Shown here: one piece after another, positions 43,049-50,562 of the stretch
Layout of the letters: each line of letters starts with the position of its first letter
How positions within the stretch are numbered: position 1 is the stretch's first letter
Assembly: GCA_041859045.1 (NCBI GenBank)
Contig: JBHELB010000071.1
Location: 31,820-95,819 of the forward strand
Source: JBHELB01 sp041859045
GTDB lineage: Bacteria; Hydrogenedentota; Hydrogenedentia; Hydrogenedentales; SLHB01
DNA: 64,000 bases
Reading direction: 5' to 3'
Made by a program: the position numbers and the translations under genes
Notes under the pieces: model-generated
Told to the model about the DNA's origin: nothing
What the model saw: the letters and a program-made list of their open reading frames with translations, nothing else
Databases searched by the model: none

Positions 43049-44506
43049 TCAGTCGTTTTCGGAGAAGGCCTCTGCGGCGAATACCTGGAGCCGGGCGTCT
43101 TCGAGGTAATCGTCCTGCGCAAGTCCAGCCTTTCTGCAGAGATAGCGCATGGTCGTCTCGAGGTTCCAGCCCTGCTCCGTGGCGACCTGAGGCAGGAATA
43201 CGGCTCGGTGGCCATGTTTTTCCAATAGGATGCCGTGTTTTCCCACAACGATATCCTGATACGAGGAAACCGGACGGGGCGGGGTCAGCGCGGAGATTTC
43301 AATGTCGATGTTAGGCACTTCGCTGGGTTCGACGGAGGAAAAACGAGAATCCCGGCGGGCGGCGTTGATCGCGTTGGTGATGACCGATTCATACAGCGGC
43401 CGGGTCGGCTCGATTTCGCCGATGCACCCACGCAATTCGCCACGAACGCGAAGGGTTACAAAAGCCGCGCGGAGATTTCGCAACGCGGGCGTGAGCTTCT
43501 GGGCCGGCGGCTCGGGAAGCGGCGCGCCGGGATGGCGAGTGGCGCCTTCCAAAGCTTCTCGGGCCAGCGCCAGCAGGGTCTGCTTCTCGTCCGCGCTCAA
43601 TTCGTTCTCCTCCGGCGGCGACGGAGCATCGATTTCGGAGTTTGGCCAAGAGCCGGTAAGCGCGAGCGCCAGATAGCTGACCGAATTCTTGAATCCCCCG
43701 GTCATGCGGCCCGAGGTGTCGTAGGCGAGCATATGGGTTTCAAGGGCTTTGCCAGCCATCGCGAGGAGAACGCCGATGGCCGAGTGCCCGCAGATCGTCT
43801 GATCGACGTAATCGACGTATCGCTCAAACGCAATGGGTTCTTGGCGGCCTATCTCCGCCACCGCGCCCATGTCCAGCTTCTCGAGATTCTTCTCGATATG
43901 ATCGTCAAACGGCACAAACCCGTAGTTCGGACCGTAGTGCGTGAAGTCGCTGCTCACTACGACGAGCGTTTCGTCGTCGAGCTGTTTGCGCAGGGCATCG
44001 GCGATTTCCTCGATCGCCTGCGCATCGAGCTGCCCCACGACGATCGGCACAAGCTGAAACTCCGGCAGCGCCACCTGCAGGAAAGGTAACTGGATCTGCA
44101 CGCTGTGTTCGTCAATGACCGCACGGTGCGATACCGTAAAACAACGGTGCTTCAGCAACGCCTCGATAAACGGCAGGTCGAGCGGGGTTTCGCCGAGCGG
44201 CGTCCCGTAATGCGTGGCGTCGTCCAGTGCGGCCATATTTTCGAGCCGCACCCGGTGCGTCGGCCCAAGCACAATCACCCGGCGGTACGGGGCGTCGGCG
44301 ATTTGCCGGTACGCGTGCCCGGCCACAGCGCCCGAGTAGACGTACCCCGCGTGGGGGACGATCAACGCGCGAACGCCCGGCAACAACGCGACCGACGACG
44401 ATTCAGGGGTGAGCGCTTCATCCACCATCGCGCGCAGTTCGCGCGCCGAGGAAGGGTACCACCGTCCCGCCAGATCGTTTTCGCGGAGCACCTTTTGAAT
44501 GGTCAT
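43049..44506 (-). CDS. MEMO1-AMMECR1 fusion (AmmeMemoRadiSam system proteins B and A)
   Basis: 485 residues from the ATG at 44506 with GAAGGGGGG upstream. The first 280 residues are a MEMO1 domain: LIVPHAGYVYSGAVAGHAYR, VIVLGPTHRVRLENM, VSSDFTHYGPNYGFVPFDD and ICGHSAIGVLLAM. After a linker, an AMMECR1 domain: LRNLRAAFVTLRVRGELRGC, IGEIEPTRPLYESVI, IDIEISALTPPRPVSSYQDI and VFLPQVATEQGWNLETTMRY. In many bacteria these two and a radical SAM protein form the AmmeMemoRadiSam set, of unknown function. Here A and B are one chain and no matching radical SAM gene is adjacent. The MEMO fold resembles non-haem iron dioxygenases. Confidence 0.92.
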   Translation of the reverse strand: MTIQKVLRENDLAGRWYPSSARELRAMVDEALTPESSSVALLPGVRALIVPHAGYVYSGAVAGHAYRQIADAPYRRVIVLGPTHRVRLENMAALDDATHYGTPLGETPLDLPFIEALLKHRCFTVSHRAVIDEHSVQIQLPFLQVALPEFQLVPIVVGQLDAQAIEEIADALRKQLDDETLVVVSSDFTHYGPNYGFVPFDDHIEKNLEKLDMGAVAEIGRQEPIAFERYVDYVDQTICGHSAIGVLLAMAGKALETHMLAYDTSGRMTGGFKNSVSYLALALTGSWPNSEIDAPSPPEENELSADEKQTLLALAREALEGATRHPGAPLPEPPAQKLTPALRNLRAAFVTLRVRGELRGCIGEIEPTRPLYESVITNAINAARRDSRFSSVEPSEVPNIDIEISALTPPRPVSSYQDIVVGKHGILLEKHGHRAVFLPQVATEQGWNLETTMRYLCRKAGLAQDDYLEDARLQVFAAEAFSEND

Positions 44507-44563
44507 GACGCCCCCCTTCAGGTGTGCAACACGGTCTTTCGACGTTTTCGCACACCCAAGTTC

Positions 44564-44592
44564 ATTCTGCGCCGATTTGGCGGGAAAGACAA
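44564..44592 (-). promoter_or_regulatory. Promoter candidate for the MEMO1-AMMECR1 gene
   Basis: On the minus strand, TTGTCT, a 17-nt spacer and CAGAAT, 58 nt before the ATG at 44506, between it and the upstream hydrolase gene. Confidence 0.4.
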
Positions 44593-44612
44593 GGGGTTCT
44601 TGGCGAAAAACG

Positions 44613-45290
44613 CTATTTCCGGGCGATGGATTCCGCCAGCGCAACAAACGCGTCCGTCGTCATGACGTGCGAGAAGCGGCTCTCGTGAATGCCCTTTTGG
44701 CGGCTCGACTCGCGCGCGTTGAACGTGGCGTCCTCGATGCAGAGCGTCTCGTAGCCCTCGCGCCGCGCGGAGGTGGCCGTTTTGCCCAGACACGCCTCGG
44801 TGTGCCCGCCGATGAAAACGATACGGTGGACACCCAGGTTGGCCAGCACGAACTTCAGATTGGAGGAAATGAAGGCGTCCTGAGCGGTTTTCGCGATGAC
44901 GTACTCGCCGGGTTGGACGTTGAAGTGCGCCGGGGGACGCGAGCCGGGCTGGCTGATATGGCCGCCCCACTTCGAGTAGTCGGAGCCATGCGCCTCGATC
45001 ATGGTCAGCCGGATAATCGGATCGAGGTCCATACCGTCCGCGAATTGGTGCCCCCAGTGGATGAAGATCATCGGCAGTCCCAGCGCGCGGCACGTCTCCA
45101 CGACGCGGACCGAGTTTGGGCGCGCGACGTCCCAGCCGAAATCGCTGGCCGCGTTCACATCCGCCGCAGTGAAGCCCATTTCCTTCCACAACTCCGGCAA
45201 TTTATCGTCCGTGGTGTGGCTGCCGCGTTCGCCCTCTTGAAAGTCCACCGACACAAACGCACACCGCGTGAAAAACGACGCATCCAACAT
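44613..45290 (-). CDS. Isochorismatase-like cysteine hydrolase
   Basis: 225 residues from the ATG at 45290 with AAGGAAC upstream; the longer open frame is outside the family. The catalytic triad is visible: aspartate in CAFVSVDFQEGERGS, lysine in VIAKTAQDAFISS and cysteine in FIGGHTEACLGKTATSARRE. The family hydrolyses amides such as nicotinamide, carbamoyl compounds or isochorismate; the substrate here cannot be assigned. The insert around DFGWDVARPNSVRVVETCRA makes it longer than nicotinamidase. It stands alone with its own promoter candidate. Confidence 0.88.
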   Translation of the reverse strand: MLDASFFTRCAFVSVDFQEGERGSHTTDDKLPELWKEMGFTAADVNAASDFGWDVARPNSVRVVETCRALGLPMIFIHWGHQFADGMDLDPIIRLTMIEAHGSDYSKWGGHISQPGSRPPAHFNVQPGEYVIAKTAQDAFISSNLKFVLANLGVHRIVFIGGHTEACLGKTATSARREGYETLCIEDATFNARESSRQKGIHESRFSHVMTTDAFVALAESIARK

Positions 45291-45348
45291 GATGATGGTG
45301 TTCCTTGCCTTCGCCTTCCGACACTTAAACCACGCCAAAAACGCGCGA

Positions 45349-45377
45349 AGTCTACCACAGCCCCGGGCGGAACCCAA
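45349..45377 (-). promoter_or_regulatory. Promoter candidate for the cysteine hydrolase gene
   Basis: On the minus strand, TTGGGT, a 17-nt spacer and TAGACT, about 60 nt before the ATG at 45290. Confidence 0.45.
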
Positions 45378-45433
45378 GAGCCGGCTCTCTTTTTGGCAAC
45401 GCCAAACCCCGGAACGGAGTGTCGGGACGCGAG

Positions 45434-45730
45434 GAATCACCGCAGAGAACTCAGAGAAAAGAGAAAGAGCGCTCCGCGGAGTGCGCAGATGAGATTGTTT
45501 TTGCTCTTCCCTTTCCGAAGACCTTCAAATCGCCTCTTTCCCTTTTCGATCAAGAGAGATCTACCACAGAGGCACAGAGGACACAGAGAAGAGAGAGAAA
45601 GAACGATCGAAAATGTTCGAAAATCCGAAGTTTAAAATCTTCGTCTTCCGAACGCCATCCGAATTTCTTTTCCTCTCTTCGATCTTCTTTCATCCTCTTC
45701 TCTGTGCCCTCTGTGCCTCTGTGGTGCATA
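45434..45730. repeat. CACAGAGG-type long inverted repeat
   Basis: Left arm ACCACAGAGGCACAGAGG and onward (45563-45593) is inverted at 45694-45724 with one mismatch over 31 bases; weaker pairing continues inward through AGAGAGAAAG and CTTTC stretches, so one strand could fold into a hairpin of about 160 nt. A related half-copy, ACCGCAGAGAACTCAGAG, starts at 45438. Intergenic repeats of this type are scattered in many environmental bacterial genomes. Base composition is far more AT- and purine-biased than around it. The rest of 45291-45989 holds a promoter candidate and no gene. Confidence 0.8.
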
Positions 45731-45989
45731 TTTATTTCACTATACTCTTCTTGATTCCATCCCTCAACACGGGACATTACGCCAACCGAGCGGGACATTG
45801 CGGAGGCCCTCGCGCGGGGCCTACCACCCGTGCCACCCATCAGGCGATCCCACAAATACGGGCCTTTGCTTGAGCAATAAGGGTTTGCGCAAGAAGCCTC
45901 GTTTTACCCGGCGATTGGGAGAAGAAGGCGTCGATTCCGGGAAACGGCTGTGCTACCCTGTTTGGGGTCGCCAAGGGGAGGGATTCGTC

Positions 45990-46679
45990 GTGGCGAAGAG
46001 ACATATCCTGGTGGTGGACGATGAGGAGGATATCCTCGATCTGGTGTCGCATACCTTTAAGAAATTGGGGTATGCCGTTACCGGCGCGGGCGATGGCAAC
46101 GCGGCGCTGGAAAAGGCGCGGCGTCTGCGTCCGGACTTGGTGGTGCTTGATCTGATGTTGCCGGGGCGCGATGGACTCGAGGTGTGCGCGGCGTTGAAGG
46201 GCGCGGCGGAGACGCGCGACATCGCGATCGTGATGTTGACGGCGCGCGGCGGCGAGAAGGATGTGGTGCGCGGGCTGGAGCTGGGCGCGGACGACTACGT
46301 GACCAAACCGTTCAGCCCGGTGGTGCTTGCGGCGCGGGTTCAGGCGGTGTTGCGGCGCGCGGGGGAAGCGGAAGATGTCGGAGCGCCGGTGGAGGCGCAT
46401 GGGATCGTGGTGGATCCGGGACGGCATGAAGCGTTTGTGAACGATGCGCCAGTGACCTTGACGCCGAGCGAGTTTCAGATACTGTTGTTGCTGGCGCGGC
46501 GGCCGGGATGGGCGTTTACGCGCGGGCAGATCGTCGATGCGATCCGCGGCGAGGGCTACCCGATCACCGATCGCGCGGTGGACGTGCAGATCGTGGGCCT
46601 GCGCAAGTGCCTAGGCGAATCGGGGAAACTGATCGAGACGGTGCGCGGGGTGGGCTACCGCATGAAGGGTGTCGATTGA
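45990..46679 (+). CDS. OmpR/PhoB-family response regulator
   Basis: 229 residues from the GTG at 45990 with AAGGGGAGGG upstream; the frame is open further back but without family similarity. Receiver domain 1-120: ILVVDDEEDILDLVSHTFKK with the acidic pair, the phosphorylated aspartate in LVVLDLMLPGRDGLEV, the threonine in VMLTARGGEKDVV and the lysine in DDYVTKPFSPVVLAAR. DNA-binding winged helix 130-229: VTLTPSEFQILLLLARRPG, RAVDVQIVGLRKCLGES and TVRGVGYRMKG. No sensor kinase gene is adjacent, so it is an orphan regulator in this window. Confidence 0.93.
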   Translation: MAKRHILVVDDEEDILDLVSHTFKKLGYAVTGAGDGNAALEKARRLRPDLVVLDLMLPGRDGLEVCAALKGAAETRDIAIVMLTARGGEKDVVRGLELGADDYVTKPFSPVVLAARVQAVLRRAGEAEDVGAPVEAHGIVVDPGRHEAFVNDAPVTLTPSEFQILLLLARRPGWAFTRGQIVDAIRGEGYPITDRAVDVQIVGLRKCLGESGKLIETVRGVGYRMKGVD

Positions 46680-46729
46680 CGCAACGGGATGCGCAGTCGC
46701 GCAACTTTGTTGGAGTCGCTTTTTGTGAT

Positions 46730-46813
46730 TGGTGGGCGAGGCGGGGGTCGAACCCGCAAGCCTTGCGGCAGCGGATTTTAAGTCCGCCGTGTATGCCATT
46801 CCACCACTCGCCC
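46730..46813 (-). tRNA. tRNA-Leu (anticodon TAA)
   Basis: Acceptor GGGCGAG / CTCGCCC with discriminator A and encoded CCA. Anticodon stem GCGGA / TCCGC with loop CTTAAAA gives TAA, reading UUA. The long variable arm (CTGCCGCAAGGCTT) is class II, as leucine requires. T arm GCGGG-TTCGACC-CCCGC. Confidence 0.95.
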
Positions 46814-46862
46814 GCGTGGACCGGCGCTCGCGTGCGCGCGACATTCGTGCGGAAAAAGAAAA

Positions 46863-46937
46863 TGGAGGCGGCACCCGGATTCGAACCGGGGAATAAAGGC
46901 TTTGCAGGCCTCTGCCTTACCACTTGGCTATGCCGCC
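46863..46937 (-). tRNA. tRNA-Cys (anticodon GCA)
   Basis: Acceptor GGCGGCA / TGCCGCC, discriminator T and encoded CCA. Anticodon loop CTGCAAA gives GCA. T arm CCCGG-TTCGAAT-CCGGG. It lies 49 bases upstream of tRNA-Leu on the same strand, so both may be one transcript. Confidence 0.96.
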
Positions 46938-47002
46938 TTGAGGCGTAAGTGTAGAGTATCCAACGGCGCGAAGTCAACGCGCGCAGCCTGGGCATTAATA
47001 CC

Positions 47003-48175
47003 CTAGTTCCACGTCGACAACTCGGACACCTTTCCGTAGACGCCTATTGTGAATCGTTCCATTGCCTGAAAATCGGTGAGAACCTCCAAGTGGCCTTCGA
47101 AGTCGCCTGCGGCAATTTGTCCCTCTGCAAGAGCAAGGCGTATGCGCCACGCGGTATCGGACACGCGCTCGGGAACGGCCTCGATAAACGGCAGCTTGCT
47201 TTCCACGCGGGTAATGGAAAAAGGCCGGCCATCGTCGCAAGAGACTTGTATCGAGCGCTCAAGGTCGGAGCTGTCGCGTAACAAGCCCAGGAAAAGCCGC
47301 CGGGGAGTTATATCGAGCGGTTCGTCGATGGTTCCCAGAATACGAATCATGATGGTCGAATCCACCGGATCTCCGGTGTGCAGGCGCACGGCCTGCCAGA
47401 ACTCTCCTGCGGGTGTTTTGTCCGAAAGCGTCACGTGAATGACATACCCGTCGCGCGGGTAGGCCGAATCGGACAGGGCAAAATCGAAATCACCGCTGGC
47501 CCTTTTTACCTCGGCCGCGAATGGGTTGCTCTCATGCCGTACTCGCTCGATGGAAGCTGATAGATATTCCGCAGTGGTTTCGACCTTCGGCTCGACTGCG
47601 CCCATGAAATCCGCTTTGGGGATATAATGAATGTCCTGCGTCGCGGACTTGGCAAGGGGTACCGCGTGGAAATCCACCTGCGCAGGGTAGTAGAAGTGAT
47701 TCCGTTCGCGCGTTCCGCGCAGGGTAAGTTGCACAACCGAGGCCACCGGGTCGTTAGACTCCACCGCCACGCTGCGCTCGATAATCCCCGTCTTCGCCTG
47801 TATCGCTATCGTCGCCAGCTCCAATCGGATGTCGATATGCCCCTCCTGTCCCGGTTGAAGTACGCGGTCGGAGACTTCCTCGACCACGCAACTGCACGTC
47901 TTCTTCACGTCATGAATCACGAGCGGCGCGCCGCCCGTGTTACGCATAACAAATCGATGTTCGAGCGTCGCCGTTCCCATGCCCACCTGTCCAAAATCGT
48001 AACTGGTATCCTCGAACGATATCTTAGGAGGCCCCCCAGAGATATGGGGCGACGCGGAGTCCTGGGCTTGGATTTGACCGCAACCCGAAGCAGCAAACAC
48101 GAATACAATCGCCACTCCCCAGCAAGCAAGACGCGGCACCGTGGCGAGAAGAAGGGGGGGAAGACTACTCGCCAT
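47003..48175 (-). CDS. DUF1573-domain lipoprotein
   Basis: 390 residues. Signal with lipobox VFAASGC, so probably lipidated and placed in the periplasm or outer membrane. The DUF1573 domain is at 50-150: ISFEDTSYDFGQVGMGTATL, then LEHRFVMRNTGGAPLVIHDV and KTCSCVVEE with the characteristic double cysteine; an Ig-like fold is expected. Two further beta-sandwich-like regions follow (DITPRRLFLGLLRDSSDLER). DUF1573 proteins are abundant in PVC and Bacteroidota genomes with no settled function. It overlaps the upstream TPR gene by 11 bases, so they are co-transcribed. Confidence 0.85.
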   Translation of the reverse strand: MASSLPPLLLATVPRLACWGVAIVFVFAASGCGQIQAQDSASPHISGGPPKISFEDTSYDFGQVGMGTATLEHRFVMRNTGGAPLVIHDVKKTCSCVVEEVSDRVLQPGQEGHIDIRLELATIAIQAKTGIIERSVAVESNDPVASVVQLTLRGTRERNHFYYPAQVDFHAVPLAKSATQDIHYIPKADFMGAVEPKVETTAEYLSASIERVRHESNPFAAEVKRASGDFDFALSDSAYPRDGYVIHVTLSDKTPAGEFWQAVRLHTGDPVDSTIMIRILGTIDEPLDITPRRLFLGLLRDSSDLERSIQVSCDDGRPFSITRVESKLPFIEAVPERVSDTAWRIRLALAEGQIAAGDFEGHLEVLTDFQAMERFTIGVYGKVSELSTWN

Positions 48176-49223
48176 GTCCGGACCTGCGCGAAGCGCGACG
48201 GCGCGCGAGGACCACGGCTAAGACCCCCACAAGCGCGACTACGCCGAGGGCGGCTGGAACGGCGCCGCGCCAGGAAAGCGCCGCGTCACGCTTCGGAAAC
48301 TGAATCGGACGAGGGATGGTTGCGGCCTGCGCGGCCGACGCATTGGGCTCGGGCATTTTGTCCGGCGATGGCATGGATGGTGTCTGCGATAGCGGAGTCG
48401 AGAGTATATTCTCGACATCCTCTTTCTGCTTTTCCTCTAACCTCTTCTCTATATCGGCTCGGGTATATTCAACAGTTCGTCTCGCCAAATACTTAATCGC
48501 TGGATACCGTTTCAGTATATTGTCGAGAACAATCTTTTGCTCCTCTGGGGGCAAGGTTATGTCGAATAGCATTGCAAACAATTCGACCGCAGCGTTCGAC
48601 TGTGCACCATCAATGAATATGGCGCTTAGGGTATCTGTTTTTTTTGCCTTGGTTGGGCTGTACTTGAGCACCTGCGAAAAATACTCCTCCGCAAGGGCTT
48701 TATCAGATGCTCTACGCGCGAGTATCCCCAGTCCAAGATAGCTTTCAAGGCGCATCCGATCGTTGTCGGGATAGGTCACAAAAATTTGTTCAAAATACCG
48801 CTTTGCCCGGTCCGGATAGACGTCTTTGCAGCGGTGCGCGACAGACAACATCACTTCCTCCATTCCGCGCTCATTAGGAGGATACCGCTTCAGAATCGAC
48901 TCATAGACCTCGATACACTTTTGGGTGTCCGCAGGCGTTCCATCGGGGCTCGCGGAGTTCCAGATGGCCGCTATTCGAAGTTCAAGTTCCACCGAGCTCG
49001 GGTAGCTCGGATATTTGTCGAGAACCTCTTGATAACGCGCAATACGGGCCTGCCTATTTTCAAGGGCAATTATTGTGGAAAGGTCCGACTCGGCTCTCGC
49101 TATCTCCCGTTTGTAGGCCTCTAGGCTTGCCGCATCGAAGGTTCCAGCGGGCGGAGCGCTATCCTCCGGCGGCGCCTCAACAGCTCCCAGGACACCCAAC
49201 ACAATACAGAACATCGTCTTCAT
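48165..49223 (-). CDS. Exported TPR-like protein with C-terminal membrane anchor
   Basis: 352 residues from the ATG at 49223 (GGAGG eleven bases upstream; a GTG nine bases earlier is too close to that site). A signal peptide covers residues 1-17 (MKTMFCIVLGVLGAVEA). TPR-like repeats follow: YQEVLDKYPSYPSSVELELR, VYESILKRYPPNERGMEEVM, YFEQIFVTYPDNDRMRLESY and YFSQVLKYSPTKAKKT. A low-complexity Pro/Ser linker leads to a membrane helix (VPAALGVVALVGVLAVVLAR) with a basic tail. So a periplasmic repeat domain is tethered to the inner membrane. It overlaps the DUF1573 gene and follows an unknown secreted protein gene. Confidence 0.75.
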   Translation of the reverse strand: MKTMFCIVLGVLGAVEAPPEDSAPPAGTFDAASLEAYKREIARAESDLSTIIALENRQARIARYQEVLDKYPSYPSSVELELRIAAIWNSASPDGTPADTQKCIEVYESILKRYPPNERGMEEVMLSVAHRCKDVYPDRAKRYFEQIFVTYPDNDRMRLESYLGLGILARRASDKALAEEYFSQVLKYSPTKAKKTDTLSAIFIDGAQSNAAVELFAMLFDITLPPEEQKIVLDNILKRYPAIKYLARRTVEYTRADIEKRLEEKQKEDVENILSTPLSQTPSMPSPDKMPEPNASAAQAATIPRPIQFPKRDAALSWRGAVPAALGVVALVGVLAVVLARRRASRRSGHGE

Positions 49224-49262
49224 CAACTCCACTCCCTCCGCGAGATTTTCCTTGCCCTGGTG

Positions 49263-49288
49263 AAAACGGCCCCATGCTTTCAGGGCCG
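49263..49288 (-). terminator. Weak terminator-like hairpin after the secreted protein gene
   Basis: On the minus strand, CGGCCC / GGGCCG with a 10-nt loop followed by TTTT. It may reduce read-through from 49324 into the TPR gene. Confidence 0.4.
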
Positions 49289-49323
49289 CAGGCTCAATGT
49301 GCGCACTGCTGTTGGTGATGCCC

Positions 49324-50352
49324 TTACTGTTTCGTGACAGTTACCTTCGTCCTGTAAATATCATCTGCAATCTTAATATTATTGAAAGTTCTTGTGATTG
49401 TAAACGAGCCTATAACTCTTGGCTCGTTGTCTTCATTGATCCCGCAAAAATACTGCTGATCACACACAACGACGCAAGGCTTATGTCCGGGTGGAAGTGC
49501 AGAAGTGGTATCATTTGTGTCATGTATGTCGTAAAACCGATTGCCTTGAGCCGGCATAGAGCAGCCATATCTTGTGGCCGCCCCGCAGCCAATGGTAAAC
49601 GTTGACGAACCTTTACATAGACTTTCCAGGGAAGTGGGGAAAAGATCGTCCGCCGTACACGCCTTCTCGGGAGCGGCGATCAGCGTTACCTTTTCGCTAA
49701 CCACGTAATCATTCCAGTTCGTTCCGTCCGGTCCTGCCTTCATGGTAGCGAACAGGCACCCAAAAGTTCCTGGCGGCGGAGTAGGCTCTGTGCCGCTACA
49801 TTCCCCCACTTTCGTGACCTCAGTAGGACCATCATTAACCACATCGATCGTAATCGCTCGCCGCCATGCCGTCGGCGCACTTTGATCGTCGTTTCGACTT
49901 CCCGTCTCCGGCGCGGTTACTCCAGTCGCTCCTGAGGGCCAAGCGTCGTCGGCGAAGATGAAAATGGTCTCTTGCCTAGCGGTTTGCGGGGCAGTGTACT
50001 CCACCTTCGCGTTGCTTTCGAGCAGCTCCCCGTTTTGGGTCAGGTTTCCTGTACCATAATAGAGATAACGGACCATCGGGGTGTCTGGTTCCGGATTGTT
50101 TACGCAGCCACTTTTCTTGTTGTCAACGTCCTTGGTTCCTGTTTGCAGTTCAATAGTGGTGCCAATCTTTACCTTTATCGGAGAGCCCTCCGGGCTGCTG
50201 TAAAGCAACTCCGGGCGTGCCCCTATGTCCCACACTACTTCCGCCACAGCCGCGCGGGCGGGCAGCAGAAGGAAGCATAGGGCGAGAGGAAGGCTCACCA
50301 CACAGCGCAAGAGTGTTCCAAGCTTTGCATAAAGCTGATCGAATCGCATCAT
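49324..50352 (-). CDS. Secreted cysteine-rich protein, function unknown
   Basis: 342 residues; AAGGAGGAACGGAC before the ATG. A Sec signal peptide (LCFLLLPARAAVAEV) ends near residue 38. The mature part is beta-rich and has at least ten cysteines (KKSGCVNNPE, VGECSGTEPTPPPGTFGCLF, IGCGAATRYGCSMPA, KPCVVVCDQQYFCGINED), so it is probably disulfide-bonded outside the cytoplasm. The repeated ending GSFTITRTFNNIKIADDIYR resembles an Ig-like or invasin-like strand pattern. I recognise no family. Codon use is noticeably less GC-biased than in the neighbours. It is first in a three-gene exported cluster (this, TPR, DUF1573). Confidence 0.6.
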   Translation of the reverse strand: MMRFDQLYAKLGTLLRCVVSLPLALCFLLLPARAAVAEVVWDIGARPELLYSSPEGSPIKVKIGTTIELQTGTKDVDNKKSGCVNNPEPDTPMVRYLYYGTGNLTQNGELLESNAKVEYTAPQTARQETIFIFADDAWPSGATGVTAPETGSRNDDQSAPTAWRRAITIDVVNDGPTEVTKVGECSGTEPTPPPGTFGCLFATMKAGPDGTNWNDYVVSEKVTLIAAPEKACTADDLFPTSLESLCKGSSTFTIGCGAATRYGCSMPAQGNRFYDIHDTNDTTSALPPGHKPCVVVCDQQYFCGINEDNEPRVIGSFTITRTFNNIKIADDIYRTKVTVTKQ

Positions 50353-50469
50353 GTCCGTTCCTCCTTTACAGCACTATAGCGCTAAGGTTTGAAAGTACGT
50401 CTAGGACTACTAGTAGTATAATACACGCGGGTTGCCCTGTCCATATGTAATTGCCCTGCTTCAAGGACT

Positions 50470-50498
50470 TTGCAAATCTGCCGCCCCCCCCGTATCAT
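50470..50498 (+). promoter_or_regulatory. Promoter candidate for the DUF6259-like gene
   Basis: TTGCAA, a 17-nt spacer containing a run of eight C, and TATCAT. It supports GTG 50563 as the start, about 58 nt after the predicted transcript start. Confidence 0.5.
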
Positions 50499-50562
50499 AC
50501 GGCTCTTTGTGCTACCGGAGGTGGCGTATGTTGTTCGTGAAAGCCAGCAAAGGGGGAGAGCC

